A DNA stretch of 64,000 bases from Nitrospira sp. SG-bin2 (lineage in GTDB: Bacteria > Nitrospirota > Nitrospiria > Nitrospirales > Nitrospiraceae): the NCBI GenBank assembly GCA_002083405.1, contig LVWT01000016.1, forward strand, positions 1-64,000, read 5' to 3'. This document shows, in pieces, positions 51,765 to 60,247 of the stretch; within the stretch, counting starts at the first letter, position 1; every line of letters begins with the position of its first letter. A program made the translations under genes and the position numbers. The notes under the pieces are model-generated. The model was given only the letters and a program-made list of their open reading frames with translations. It made no database searches and was not told the DNA's origin.

Positions 51765-53015
51765 TTATTCGATTGCATTAGAATTCTCCGCTGAAGAATC
51801 AAAAATCAGCACCCTATCGCGAGTATCGTCAGGCGCATGCCCCTGATCCTTTGCTCTCTGAATCCAATACCGAGCTTGAGTCTCATCCTTCAGGACTCCT
51901 TGCCCGTGTTTGTACATTATCCCCAAGATCAGCTGCGCCTCAGGATGACCTTTCTTTGCGGCCGCGACGAACAGCGTAGCTGCCTCTGTAAACTCCCACC
52001 TATAGTAAGACTCCAGCCCCTTCCTATATTCGTCATTTCCGACCGTCTTAATTACGACAATGTCCTTCTTTCCAGAGAATCCGGCGCTACGAGCTTTTGC
52101 TCGCCACCTGTAGGCTTCTGCTTTATCTGGGTCTACACCCAACCCCTTCATGTACATATCAGCCAGACCGTTCATTGCAAGTGCATACCCTTGATTTGCT
52201 GCTTCCCTAAACCAGAAAATGGCCTGCTTATAATCTTGCTGAACGCCTTGGCCTGCCGCATACATGACGCCCAAGTTGTTTTGTGCGTTGGGCAATCCTA
52301 GACTGGCTGCTTTACGAAACAAGAGGAGGGCCTGATTGTAGTCAAGTGGCACGCCCTGCCCTCGAAGGTACATCCTGCCGACAATGTTTTGAGCCATCGC
52401 AACACCAGCTTCGGCCAATGGATTTAGCTTGCCGAATGCCACATCGTATTCTCCCTTTTCAAAAGCGAACAATCCTTCCTCTAAGTCAGTAGTTTTTGGC
52501 GCGAGAATTGACGCTATATCTGGAGCCCACACCTTCCAAGCCTCGAATGCGCGTTTCCCATCTTCCGCTCTCATAGTGGGATCTAATTTGACGCGTTTTA
52601 AGAGGAAATATTTTGTGGCAGGGCTCTGCGACGAGCTAATACTAATGTTTTCGTCGCTAATAATGTTAACGATCAAAATGTCGTCACGGCCCGCCTGTTT
52701 CACTTCCGACACATAACGCAACTTATTGTCCTGTCTGGGAAGAAGTTGATACATCAGCTTCTTCTCCAACGTGTATGCACTCACCGCAATAGCGCTATCG
52801 GTAAACTCGTATATCATTTGAAACATGAGTCCTGACGACACCGAGATCCACTGCAAATCTTGGGAGGACGGTGGGGAATTCTTCAACAGCCCTTCCGTTG
52901 CCTTCATATCCACTACCCATGTTCCTTTCAGGGCATGAGGGCTTTGGGCAAAAGTCGTTGAATGAAGAGCTTGTAGGAGTACCATCATCAAAATCATTGA
53001 TCCGGTTTTCTTCAT
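51765..53015 (-). CDS. Secreted protein with Sel1 repeats and unique N-terminal domain
   Basis: This 416-residue protein has a signal peptide (ILMMVLLQALHSTTFAQ), an N-terminal beta-rich region of about 150 residues (LKGTWVVDMKATEGLLKNSP, YTLEKKLMYQLLP) and then Sel1 repeats: AMAQNIVGRMYLRGQGVPLD, PNAQNNLGVMYAAGQGVQQD, ALAMNGLADMYMKGLGVDPD and PEAQLILGIMYKHGQGVLKD. ATG 53015 follows GAGAAGG. Its AT-richer coding sequence compared with bcp or alr suggests acquisition from elsewhere. Confidence 0.85.
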   Translation of the reverse strand: MKKTGSMILMMVLLQALHSTTFAQSPHALKGTWVVDMKATEGLLKNSPPSSQDLQWISVSSGLMFQMIYEFTDSAIAVSAYTLEKKLMYQLLPRQDNKLRYVSEVKQAGRDDILIVNIISDENISISSSQSPATKYFLLKRVKLDPTMRAEDGKRAFEAWKVWAPDIASILAPKTTDLEEGLFAFEKGEYDVAFGKLNPLAEAGVAMAQNIVGRMYLRGQGVPLDYNQALLLFRKAASLGLPNAQNNLGVMYAAGQGVQQDYKQAIFWFREAANQGYALAMNGLADMYMKGLGVDPDKAEAYRWRAKARSAGFSGKKDIVVIKTVGNDEYRKGLESYYRWEFTEAATLFVAAAKKGHPEAQLILGIMYKHGQGVLKDETQARYWIQRAKDQGHAPDDTRDRVLIFDSSAENSNAIE

Positions 53016-53347
53016 TAGGCCATCCTTCTCGAGAGACAAATAAGGCATATTATCTCTTCAAACTTACCACTTTGCTGAGGATTGAAAAGATTCTTTGCTG
53101 GCATGAACTATGTGTGACGAGGATGAGAGGCAGAAGAATAGGGGTTGGATGATCTGGTCCGTGTTTCGTGGATACCGGCTTACCAAAGAAGGGCAAGCAT
53201 TTGCCTGGCAAGATCGGCTGTCTGAAGGCGTGTCAAAAACGTTGTGGTGAATAAGTCGCTATCCTATAAATTCAATTGGAGATCAATGGGAGATGTCGAA
53301 GGGGTCAAAAAGAACTGTTTCAGGCTCGCAACACTCATACTGGTTTC
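53016..53347. other. Gene-free stretch before the third alr tail copy
   Basis: Between the Sel1 gene and the alr-tail copy I see no open frame with family similarity or a ribosome site, no tRNA fold, and no clear terminator. A short agaatagggg at about 53133 echoes the REP ends but has no partner. Confidence 0.4.
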
Positions 53348-53430
53348 ATCGTCGCCGAATGGACCGGGCCCATCACCCATGAAGTCCTCTGCACCATCGG
53401 GCCGCGCGTGCCGCATCTGTGCCACCAAGG
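53348..53430. repeat. Degraded copy of the alr 3' end (copy 3)
   Basis: The plus strand reads EWTGPITHEVLCTIGPRVPH, matching KWTGTIAYEVLCTIGPRVPR at the end of alr. atgaagtcctctgcaccatcgg is identical over 22 bases and overall identity is about 80 percent across some 75 bases. No upstream alr sequence is attached, so this is a tail-only relic. Confidence 0.75.
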
Positions 53431-53468
53431 CCGACCGCTCGGACACATGTCTGCTTCGCTCCCCCTCA

Positions 53469-54332
53469 CTACAGTTTCTTCCTAATCTCTTTCCACTCCT
53501 TCGCCGTCTTCGCCTTGCGCGGGATCTCGCTTTTTGTCGGCTCCGGGACGATCACCACGTCGATGCGCCGCTGAAGAAATGCCTCAGCAAATAGCTTTGT
53601 CCGACCAATCCCGACTTTGATCGCATTCCAGCCCGACGCGCGGAGCTCATCAATCTTCGTTCCCAAAGCCTCGTTCCCTGGAGGGAGCATTAGCATGTAC
53701 CCGGATGGAAAGTGATGGGTCTTCAACCATGCTCGCGCCTGCGTACCGGCCTGGAACCCGTCCGATCCGGTCGATGGCACGATATAGATGACCCTGTAAT
53801 AGAACTGGGTGAGCCTCCCGATCTCTGCTGCCGCATCGGGCATCGGCTTTTGCTCGAGATTTTTCTGAGGCCCGGTGCCTGGGATTGAAGCCTCGACGTG
53901 GACTGTCTCAATCAAGGAGGCCATGTCGATGGCCAGGATCGGATTGCGCCGCTCCCATACGACGAGATTCGCCTCTCCTGTTGCCGGCAGGACTCGTGTA
54001 CTCGCGCCGAGTCGAACCTGAATCGGCAGGACCCCCACCGTCTTTGTGCTGTAGGTAAACGACGCCCGACCGTCTGCGCCGGTCGTCGCCGTCGCGGCAA
54101 CTTTTCCATCCACGACTAACTCCAACGGTTCCCCGCCCAGGCCCACATTTCTCACGGCAGCCGCAGTGTCGATTTTGGCTTCAATAGTTGCCGGCTGGCC
54201 TGGAACCGTGAGCGCGTCCTTGACCTGAATCGTGGCGACTATCTTCTCCGCCGCGTCACAGGGGCGCACCGATACAAATAGGATGAGAAGAATGGAACAG
54301 AGGGCTGAGATGCTGCGGAAGCGAGTGGTCAT
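53469..54332 (-). CDS. Secreted protein with Ig-like and App1/LNS2-like C-terminal regions
   Basis: This 287-residue protein has a signal peptide (ALCSILLILFVSVRPCDAA). A bacterial Ig-like beta domain follows (TVPGQPATIEAKIDT, VVDGKVAATATTGADGRASF). The C-terminal part reads YYRVIYIVPSTGSDGFQAGT, ARAWLKTHHFPSGYMLML and GWNAIKVGIGRTKLFAEAFL, which resembles the second half of App1/DUF2183 HAD-type phosphatases. The catalytic DxDxT motif is not visible, so enzymatic activity is doubtful. The start at 54332 is preferred over 54347. Confidence 0.55.
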   Translation of the reverse strand: MTTRFRSISALCSILLILFVSVRPCDAAEKIVATIQVKDALTVPGQPATIEAKIDTAAAVRNVGLGGEPLELVVDGKVAATATTGADGRASFTYSTKTVGVLPIQVRLGASTRVLPATGEANLVVWERRNPILAIDMASLIETVHVEASIPGTGPQKNLEQKPMPDAAAEIGRLTQFYYRVIYIVPSTGSDGFQAGTQARAWLKTHHFPSGYMLMLPPGNEALGTKIDELRASGWNAIKVGIGRTKLFAEAFLQRRIDVVIVPEPTKSEIPRKAKTAKEWKEIRKKL

Positions 54333-54478
54333 GGGCCTCACGGCCATGTTAACCCGCGTGATTCATGATGGTTTGTTGAGCACTAATATGGCTGCCATCC
54401 CTTGTGAATCGCAGAAGAGAACGAGAATAGGTCCCATCTTTTTGCGAGATGCGAGATATGCTTCAGGAATGACGCGAA

Positions 54479-54946
54479 TTACGCCTTCAACGCCGTCAAC
54501 ACCTCGTCGGCATGCCCGTCGACCTTCACCTTGCGGAAGATCGCTTTAACTTTCCCGTCCGCATCAATGATAAACGTGCTGCGCTCGATGCCCCAATACT
54601 TCCGGCCGTACATGCTTTTCTCTTTATACACGCCATACGCCTTGGAAATGGCTGCATCCTCGTCGCTTAAGAGCGGAAACGGCAGGCCGAATTTCTTAAT
54701 AAATTTCTGGTGCGATTCCTTGCCGTCGAGACTCACCCCCACGATCAGGCCGCCTGCCCGCAAAATCTGCGATTCGACGTCACGAAAGTCGCAGGACTCC
54801 TTGGTGCAACCCGGCGTATCGTCTTTCGGATAGAAATACAGCACGATCTGCTTGCCCTTGAAACTCTTCAGGGTCACCGTTTTGCCATGCTGGTCCGGAA
54901 TGGACAGTTCAGGTGCTGCTTGGCCCACTGCAATGTCTTTAGACAT
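54479..54946 (-). CDS. bcp: Thioredoxin-dependent peroxiredoxin (BCP/PrxQ type)
   Basis: This 155-residue enzyme reduces hydroperoxides using thiol donors. The peroxidatic Cys47 and resolving Cys52 are in DDTPGCTKESCDFRD, the atypical two-Cys PrxQ arrangement. GVSLDGKESHQKFIKKFGLP and RSTFIIDADGKVKAIFRKV are standard. It is followed on the minus strand by the Ig-like protein gene and preceded by the TPR lipoprotein gene, 9 bases away. Confidence 0.96.
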   Translation of the reverse strand: MSKDIAVGQAAPELSIPDQHGKTVTLKSFKGKQIVLYFYPKDDTPGCTKESCDFRDVESQILRAGGLIVGVSLDGKESHQKFIKKFGLPFPLLSDEDAAISKAYGVYKEKSMYGRKYWGIERSTFIIDADGKVKAIFRKVKVDGHADEVLTALKA

Positions 54947-54955
54947 GTGTTTTCC

Positions 54956-55417
54956 TTATTTTTGTCGCGGCATATTGCCGAAGGTGGGCCGTTCTGTTCC
55001 ATAGGGACGGTCTTTCGTGCGCTTCCTCGTATCAGGATCGCCGTACGGCGCCAACGCGGGAGAATCCCAAATGATCTGGTCGCCGGGCGCCAAATTCGCC
55101 GCCTCGAGAAAATGCTGCCGTGCCGCTTCCGCATCGCCGAGCGCGTTCAACGCCAGCGCAAAATTGTAATGGGCCTGACCGGACTGAGGCACGACCGCCA
55201 CTGCCTGTTGAAAGTATTTCTTGGCATCCTCGAACTGTTTCGTCTGATAGGCTTGAGTCCCCTGCTCCGTCAATACCATCGCCTGGGGTTTTGCATCGGT
55301 TTCAGTCAGCGACAGCGGGACCAGCGGTTTACGTTTCGAGGAACAGGCAGTCGTTCCGACAAGCACCAGGATCATGCCGAGGATCATGAGTTGTCTTATC
55401 TGCATTCCCATCCCCAT
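54956..55417 (-). CDS. TPR-containing lipoprotein
   Basis: This 153-residue protein has a signal peptide with lipobox LVGTTAC, then two TPR units: QGTQAYQTKQFEDAKKYFQQ and AHYNFALALNALGDAEAARQ. The C-terminus is Pro-rich and charged. It is probably an envelope adaptor. The start at 55417 has GAGG upstream; MQIRQLM at 55405 is possible. It lies between bcp and two DUF507 genes on one strand. Confidence 0.8.
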   Translation of the reverse strand: MGMGMQIRQLMILGMILVLVGTTACSSKRKPLVPLSLTETDAKPQAMVLTEQGTQAYQTKQFEDAKKYFQQAVAVVPQSGQAHYNFALALNALGDAEAARQHFLEAANLAPGDQIIWDSPALAPYGDPDTRKRTKDRPYGTERPTFGNMPRQK

Positions 55418-55427
55418 CGCCCGTTCC

Positions 55428-55700
55428 TCACTTCACCTGCTTCCGTGTTTCTTCTTCGAATGTTTTGCGGTAGAGCACGTCCCACTCCGTACTTCCTTCC
55501 ACGATGCCGCGGGAATAGCTGGCCAACTTGGCTCGAACCTTTCGATCGATCTCGCCTTCCTGGGCCAATTCGTCGGCCAGCACGCGCTTCACCGCTTTCA
55601 ACACCCGCTCCTCGTCTCCCGTCACCTTCACGCCCGCATGGCGCCTGACCTCATTCGCAATGACGTGGGAGAGATGGCTAATCTTGTCTTCGCTCAACAT
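55428..55700 (-). CDS. DUF507 family protein (second in order)
   Basis: This 90-residue protein shows the DUF507 pattern: KISHLSHVIANEVRRHAGV, VLKAVKRVLADELAQEGEID, KVRAKLASYSRGIVEGSTEW and YRKTFEEETRKQ. The function of the family is unknown; it is common in Nitrospirota, Aquificota and delta-proteobacteria. It is 80 bases after a paralogue and 10 bases before the TPR lipoprotein gene. Confidence 0.88.
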   Translation of the reverse strand: MLSEDKISHLSHVIANEVRRHAGVKVTGDEERVLKAVKRVLADELAQEGEIDRKVRAKLASYSRGIVEGSTEWDVLYRKTFEEETRKQVK

Positions 55701-55780
55701 ACAGCACCAGTTAGGGGTAAGGCGTGAGGGGTGAGGCGCGTGAGAATTGCCACACCGCGATACGATAACTCCTCACCTTT

Positions 55781-56062
55781 TCACAAGATGAGGCCCCGTT
55801 CACGAACCAGTTTCTGCTTCACCATCTGAAACATCTTCTGGTAATCGACCTGGCCCTGTTCGATCTGCTTTTCATAGACGGTGAGCATCTGGCGCACTTC
55901 CGCATTCACACGATCTTCCAGGGAGAGATCCTCCGTCATGACACGGTTCAGCGCATCGATGAACGCCTTACGGTCGCCGACCAGATTGATGTGCCCCTCC
56001 TGCTCGAGACGTCCCGCCACACTCTCAGCGATATGCCGTACACGTTCTTTCGACAAACGCAC
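55781..56062 (-). CDS. DUF507 family protein (first in order)
   Basis: This 93-residue protein shows RLSKERVRHIAESVAGRLEQ, AFIDALNRVMTEDLSLEDRV, AEVRQMLTVYEKQIEQGQVD and YQKMFQMVKQKLVRERGLIL. It is a paralogue of the 55428 protein, similar in length and pattern but diverged. The pair presumably acts together. It starts 5 bases after the stop of the cyclophilin-fold gene. Confidence 0.88.
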   Translation of the reverse strand: MRLSKERVRHIAESVAGRLEQEGHINLVGDRKAFIDALNRVMTEDLSLEDRVNAEVRQMLTVYEKQIEQGQVDYQKMFQMVKQKLVRERGLIL

Positions 56063-56067
56063 GATAT

Positions 56068-56451
56068 CTACCCCTGCTCAACCGTGATCGTAGCGGCCTC
56101 CATGACCCGGCGCAGTTGCGTCGCATCCCCTACGATCCGTCCCACCACATTGACTCGATCTGCCGGAACCGGATCGCTTCCCATGCTCATCGGCGTTCTT
56201 CCGAAAAAGATCGCCAACACCTGACCGGCTCCCCAATACGCAATATCGCCGACTTGCACTTTGTTTGTCGCAGTTTCCCGATAATCGGTGACGCCGGAAA
56301 TCTTGAAGTAGAACTCCTCTCCCCAGACATTGATCGGCGCTTGAACCGGAAGCGCCGCATAGACCGCTGCTGCCGTTTTCGTCCCCTTCAGTTCCGCTTC
56401 GAGTCGAACGCCTCCGACCGTGATACGAATACGTTTCGGCAACTGGGTCAT
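56068..56451 (-). CDS. Cyclophilin-like fold protein (TM1367/DUF369 type)
   Basis: This 127-residue protein has the small cyclophilin-like barrel pattern: IRITVGGVRLEAELKGTKTA, ALPVQAPINVWGEEFYFKIS, VGDIAYWGAGQVLAIFFGRT and NVVGRIVGDATQLRRV. Members of this fold are structurally close to cyclophilins, but prolyl isomerase activity is not established. It heads the DUF507-DUF507-TPR-bcp run on the minus strand. Confidence 0.85.
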   Translation of the reverse strand: MTQLPKRIRITVGGVRLEAELKGTKTAAAVYAALPVQAPINVWGEEFYFKISGVTDYRETATNKVQVGDIAYWGAGQVLAIFFGRTPMSMGSDPVPADRVNVVGRIVGDATQLRRVMEAATITVEQG

Positions 56452-56556
56452 GGCATTGATACAGATCGTGAACCGAACATCGCGCCCGCAGGCAGCTCAT
56501 ACACGTGCGAACTCTAGCTTGTCTCCTGCGCGAAATCAAGGCTACAATCCCCCCCA

Positions 56557-57369
56557 ATGCTGACCTCTACATTCACCTTCCTACAAGGAATCGGGCCCAC
56601 GACCGAACGCCGGTTCTGGCAAGAGGGGGTGACAGACTGGCAGAGTTTCTTGAATCAGCCCCGCATTGCCGGACTTTCTCCCGACAGAAAATCGCTGTAC
56701 GATCGCGAACTCTCCCTGGCGCAATCGGAGTATGAAGCAGGCGACCTTCGCGCGCTGGCCTCGCGTCTGCACCGACGCGAACATTGGCGCTTCTATGATA
56801 CTTGCCGCTCCGGACTCCTCTGCCTCGACATCGAAACCACCGGGCTGACAGCTCATGACGGAGCAAGCGCCGTGACCGTCGTTGGTCTTCATCGACACGG
56901 ACAGACGATCGCTCTCGTTCAGGGAGACACCTTGACTGCCGATCGGCTGCAAGCCGAACTCGATGGCTGCACACTACTCGTAACCTTCTTCGGCACCGTC
57001 TTCGATGTACCCTTCCTACGCGCTGCCTTCCCTCGGCTCCGATTTGAAATGCCCCACTTCGATCTCTGCCTGGCCGCGCGCCGTCTGGGCCTTCGTGGAG
57101 GACTTAAACACCTCGAGCGAGAACTCGGCATCGAACGGGAATCTGCGCTCCAAGGTCTCGATGGTATGGATGCTGTGCGGCTGTGGGCACAGTGGCGGCA
57201 TGGAGATCCCGCCGCGCTCAAGCTCTTGCTGGCCTACAATGCCGCCGATACGGAAAGCCTTGCGCCACTCGCCTCGCTGCTCTATAAGGAAATGATGCGA
57301 CAATTCGGCCCTGGCTCATCACCCTCCGCCTTCACAACACCAACCTTTCACAGAGTATCCTCACGATGA
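56557..57369 (+). CDS. YprB-like ribonuclease H-fold 3'-5' exonuclease
   Basis: This 270-residue protein has an N-terminal helix-hairpin-helix-like part (FLQGIGPTTERRFWQEGVTD). A DEDD-type exonuclease domain follows from about residue 86: CLDIETTGLTAHDG (DxE), TFFGTVFDVPFLRAAFP (FD) and AYNAADTESLAPL (YNxxD). It likely degrades DNA or RNA from the 3' end; the natural substrate is unknown. Its end overlaps the PP2C gene by 4 bases. Confidence 0.85.
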   Translation: MLTSTFTFLQGIGPTTERRFWQEGVTDWQSFLNQPRIAGLSPDRKSLYDRELSLAQSEYEAGDLRALASRLHRREHWRFYDTCRSGLLCLDIETTGLTAHDGASAVTVVGLHRHGQTIALVQGDTLTADRLQAELDGCTLLVTFFGTVFDVPFLRAAFPRLRFEMPHFDLCLAARRLGLRGGLKHLERELGIERESALQGLDGMDAVRLWAQWRHGDPAALKLLLAYNAADTESLAPLASLLYKEMMRQFGPGSSPSAFTTPTFHRVSSR

Positions 57370-58115
57370 GCACCTGGGTCGGCATCGGGCGAAGCGAAAT
57401 TGGTTTGGTTCGCACCATGAACCAGGATGCTTTTGCCACACTCGACCCGCTGGGGCTGTGGGCCGTTGCAGATGGAATGGGCGGCCACGTAGGCGGAGAA
57501 ATCGCTGCGCAGACGGCCATTGCCAGTATTACGGCGCAGGCTCAGCTCTCAGCCGACATGCTCCGGCAAGGGCACACCACTCCTCCGACATTCCTAGCCG
57601 ATGCGATCATGCAGGCACACCACGCAATATTGGGGCGAGTCCGGCTCGAACCCAAGCTCAGAGGCATGGGCACCACTATCGTGCTGCTCTACATTGAAAC
57701 GACGGAAGTCCTTACGGCCCATCTCGGCCATCTTGGCGACAGCCGCGCCTACAGGTTCCGATCAGGAACACTCACACCGCTCACGCGTGACCATACGCTG
57801 ATTGAAAAATATCTTGATCGTGGCATCCTCACCCCGAAGACCGCTCGGACACACCCCGAACGGCATGTCCTCACTCAGGCACTGGGCATGTCGGGACCGC
57901 TAAAACCCTCAATTTCGTCCTACCCATTAGAGCCGGATGATCTGTTGCTGCTCTGTTCAGACGGACTGACCAAGATGATGGAAGACGACGACATCCAAGA
58001 TATCTTCAAGGCGGGAAAGGGCGACCCGATTCGAACCTGTGATCGTCTCATCGGTGAATCCCTCGACCGTGGCGGCACAGATAACGTAACTGTCGTCGTG
58101 ATCGCACATACCTAA
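57366..58115 (+). CDS. PP2C-type serine/threonine protein phosphatase
   Basis: This 249-residue PPM-family phosphatase shows GLVRTMNQDAFATLD, ADGMGGHVGGEIAAQ, LGHLGDSRAYRFR, LLCSDGLTKMME and GGTDNVTVVVIA, covering all metal-binding aspartates. Such enzymes oppose Hanks-type Ser/Thr kinases; no kinase is present in this window. It starts by an ATGA overlap with the exonuclease gene. Confidence 0.95.
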   Translation: MSTWVGIGRSEIGLVRTMNQDAFATLDPLGLWAVADGMGGHVGGEIAAQTAIASITAQAQLSADMLRQGHTTPPTFLADAIMQAHHAILGRVRLEPKLRGMGTTIVLLYIETTEVLTAHLGHLGDSRAYRFRSGTLTPLTRDHTLIEKYLDRGILTPKTARTHPERHVLTQALGMSGPLKPSISSYPLEPDDLLLLCSDGLTKMMEDDDIQDIFKAGKGDPIRTCDRLIGESLDRGGTDNVTVVVIAHT

Positions 58116-58136
58116 CCCCTACCGCTCGCGTTGCTG

Positions 58137-58165
58137 TTGACAACACCCGCAAGACCGTGTAGGTT
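58137..58165 (+). promoter_or_regulatory. Candidate promoter of the 58223 gene
   Basis: A perfect TTGACA (58137-58142) is followed after 17 bases by TAGGTT (58160-58165). It is 57 bases before the start of the secreted NTF2-like protein. The -10 is weak. Confidence 0.45.
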
Positions 58166-58222
58166 TTCAACCCAATCTTTTGCGCTTCTCTCACACAGAG
58201 AGTTCAATCACCCGGAGCACCT

Positions 58223-59110
58223 ATGATGGTTCGTTGTGTATCAATAGTACTGTGTGGCCTGCTGAGTTTCATCGGCGCGGCTTCTTCGGCATCCGCAGGC
58301 GCTCCGGATCCGAACAGTCCTGAAACGGTCATTCGTGAGCTTGTCCATGCCAACGTCGAAAAAGATATGCCCACCATGTCCCGTCTCATGGCCCACGATG
58401 CCGATATCACCAGCTATTCGATTGGTGGGCGTAAGTACGTGGGTTGGCAGGAATTCGAACGGGAGATGCGGGAAGAGTTCGCCAATGTTCAGAAATTTGA
58501 GATCCCGATCCGTGAACTCACGGTTTGGCACAAGGGAGATGTCGCGTGGTTCACGATGGAATTGGACTATATCCGCTATGTCAAGGAAGGCGGCGAGATC
58601 AAACGCATGCTGCTCCCATTACGCGAAACCGGTGTCCTAGAGCGCCGGAATGGACAATGGGTGATGCTGTCTTTCCATGAGTCGTTTCGATCCGCTCAAA
58701 TGACCGGTCCGGTCGCTCAACAGTCCGCCGCTTCGGCAGAAACGCGCCTCGTGAGCAACCCACCAAGCGCTGCGGTGCCTGATCTCAGTGGAGAGTGGGA
58801 TATTCTCGAAGTCGAAGACGACAAGCGGTACAAGGCGACATTGGACAAGACCGGCAACGGTCCCTACACGCAACACGGCGGACGGTTCATCACGACCAAG
58901 TTTGAGGATCGCCTCTGGCAGGGCACCTGGCAGCAACCAGGCAATGACCGTGAGGGAGGATTTGAAGTCCTCTTATCGGAAGACGGCACCGAAGCCAAGG
59001 GCATCTGGTGGTATACACGAGTTCAAGGCCACAAGAACATTCCGCCCAAAGAACATGGCGGCACCTACCATTGGAAGCGCACATCTCGCGCCCCGTCTGC
59101 ATCCAAATGA
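58223..59110 (+). CDS. Secreted SnoaL/NTF2-like protein with C-terminal lipocalin-like part
   Basis: This 295-residue protein has a signal peptide (VLCGLLSFIGAASSASA). An NTF2-like domain of about 125 residues follows (ETVIRELVHANVEKDMPTMS, VGWQEFEREMREEFANVQKF, VAWFTMELDYIRYVKEGGE). A second beta-rich domain starts at about residue 185 (LSGEWDILEVEDDKRYKATL, FEVLLSEDGTEAKGIWWYTR). NTF2-like domains bind small molecules or serve as enzymes; no catalytic residues are evident. The gene is followed by the copper-monooxygenase-like gene after 82 bases. Confidence 0.75.
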   Translation: MMVRCVSIVLCGLLSFIGAASSASAGAPDPNSPETVIRELVHANVEKDMPTMSRLMAHDADITSYSIGGRKYVGWQEFEREMREEFANVQKFEIPIRELTVWHKGDVAWFTMELDYIRYVKEGGEIKRMLLPLRETGVLERRNGQWVMLSFHESFRSAQMTGPVAQQSAASAETRLVSNPPSAAVPDLSGEWDILEVEDDKRYKATLDKTGNGPYTQHGGRFITTKFEDRLWQGTWQQPGNDREGGFEVLLSEDGTEAKGIWWYTRVQGHKNIPPKEHGGTYHWKRTSRAPSASK

Positions 59111-59192
59111 GTCGATTTTTCTTTTCATCAATCAGACACTCGGAGCCCGGTTCAAGACACAGTCAGATTTTTCATCTTCCGCTGGAGGCACT

Positions 59193-60194
59193 ATGAAAAC
59201 GTTTCTCATCGCATTGTTTACCCTCGTCATAGGATCATCAGCCTATGCCGACGGCGGGCATACTCACCATGCCGTGCCCACGCTCAAGAAACAGGTGGCT
59301 TCGTCAATCTCGTATGGAGAGAACACCGCGACTCTTACATTCGGCCCCATCGATCTTCCGGCCGGCCATAGCGAAGGCGATATGGGCGATTCCATGCCGC
59401 GGTTCAACTTTCAGTTGCCTGAGGACAAGTATTTGACCGGCTTTAAGGCGGCCCTTTCTACGATCGATGGAAAGGAATTGCCAAGAAATTATCTGCACCA
59501 TATTTTGATGATCAACAACACCAAACCCAGCGTCTCCTGCCCCGGTGAGCCGCTCTTCTTCGGTGGAGCCGGACTTGAAATGTCCGAGACCCAATTCCCT
59601 GAGGGATACGGTGTCAAACTCGCGAAAAACGATAAGCTTATGACGGTCGTGGCGTTTTATCATGGCGCCCCGCCCACGAAAAATGTCATCGCAACCTTCA
59701 CAATGGAATTCGCCCCGAAAGCCAAACCAGTCAAGGAAATGGAGATCTATCAGGTCGGAGTCAATATCGTCTGTTTCACCAAGTTCGGCGATCGCCCCGC
59801 AGACCAGACAGACGAAGGGATTGAAATCGGACCTGGCGTCCAAGTCCGTACAGCGCCATTGAAGTTCAGTATGGACGGTTGTGTCAAGTATGCGTATCCG
59901 CATGGCCATGATGAGCTGCTCTTGATCGCCCTGGAGAATAAAACGAAGAAACAGACCCTCCTCCGGACCGTGCCGGATGTCGAACGTGACGGCACAATCC
60001 GTGAGTTCTTGTCCCACCAAGTCTATAAAGACAGCCAGGGATTCCAAATTTCCAAGGCAGATGATTATGAGATGGTGATGGTCTACCACCATTCTCTACA
60101 GAAAACTGAACCTCAGCATGGGATGGGCAACTACTTGTTATATATGACGCCCGGAACGTGTCCTCAAGAGAATCGGACTGCCTCCGCACAATAA
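59193..60194 (+). CDS. Secreted protein resembling copper type II ascorbate-dependent monooxygenases
   Basis: This 333-residue protein starts at ATG 59193 after CTGGAGG; the same frame is open upstream through the previous gene. It has a signal peptide (LIALFTLVIGSSAYA). His-rich features recall the DBH/PHM beta-sandwich pair: NYLHHILMINNTKPS, FYHGAPPTKNVIATF, AYPHGHDELLLIAL and MVYHHSLQKTEPQHGMGNYL. Several Met and His could bind copper. The assignment is tentative and the substrate unknown. A perfect 12-base hairpin follows the stop. Confidence 0.5.
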   Translation: MKTFLIALFTLVIGSSAYADGGHTHHAVPTLKKQVASSISYGENTATLTFGPIDLPAGHSEGDMGDSMPRFNFQLPEDKYLTGFKAALSTIDGKELPRNYLHHILMINNTKPSVSCPGEPLFFGGAGLEMSETQFPEGYGVKLAKNDKLMTVVAFYHGAPPTKNVIATFTMEFAPKAKPVKEMEIYQVGVNIVCFTKFGDRPADQTDEGIEIGPGVQVRTAPLKFSMDGCVKYAYPHGHDELLLIALENKTKKQTLLRTVPDVERDGTIREFLSHQVYKDSQGFQISKADDYEMVMVYHHSLQKTEPQHGMGNYLLYMTPGTCPQENRTASAQ

Positions 60195-60213
60195 TCGTCC
60201 CCTCTTCGTACCT

Positions 60214-60247
60214 CAGACCTGCCGGACGGCCTGTCCCGGCAGGTCTG
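60214..60247 (+). terminator. Strong hairpin after the 59193 gene
   Basis: cagacctgccgg and ccggcaggtctg form a perfect 12-base stem with a 10-base loop, 20 bases after the stop. There is no T-run behind it, so it may act as a transcript-stabilising or rho-assisted end. The remaining 250 bases to the next start hold no visible gene. Confidence 0.5.

Noticed and set aside
45573..53468. An integrase or intact transposase to explain the alr-tail repeats
   Set aside because: I looked for tyrosine or serine recombinase and DDE motifs in the open frames here and found none; only the RAYT relic is present.
60214..60247. tRNA or small RNA gene in the perfect 12-base hairpin
   Set aside because: It is a single stem-loop directly after a stop codon without further structure, more consistent with a transcript end.
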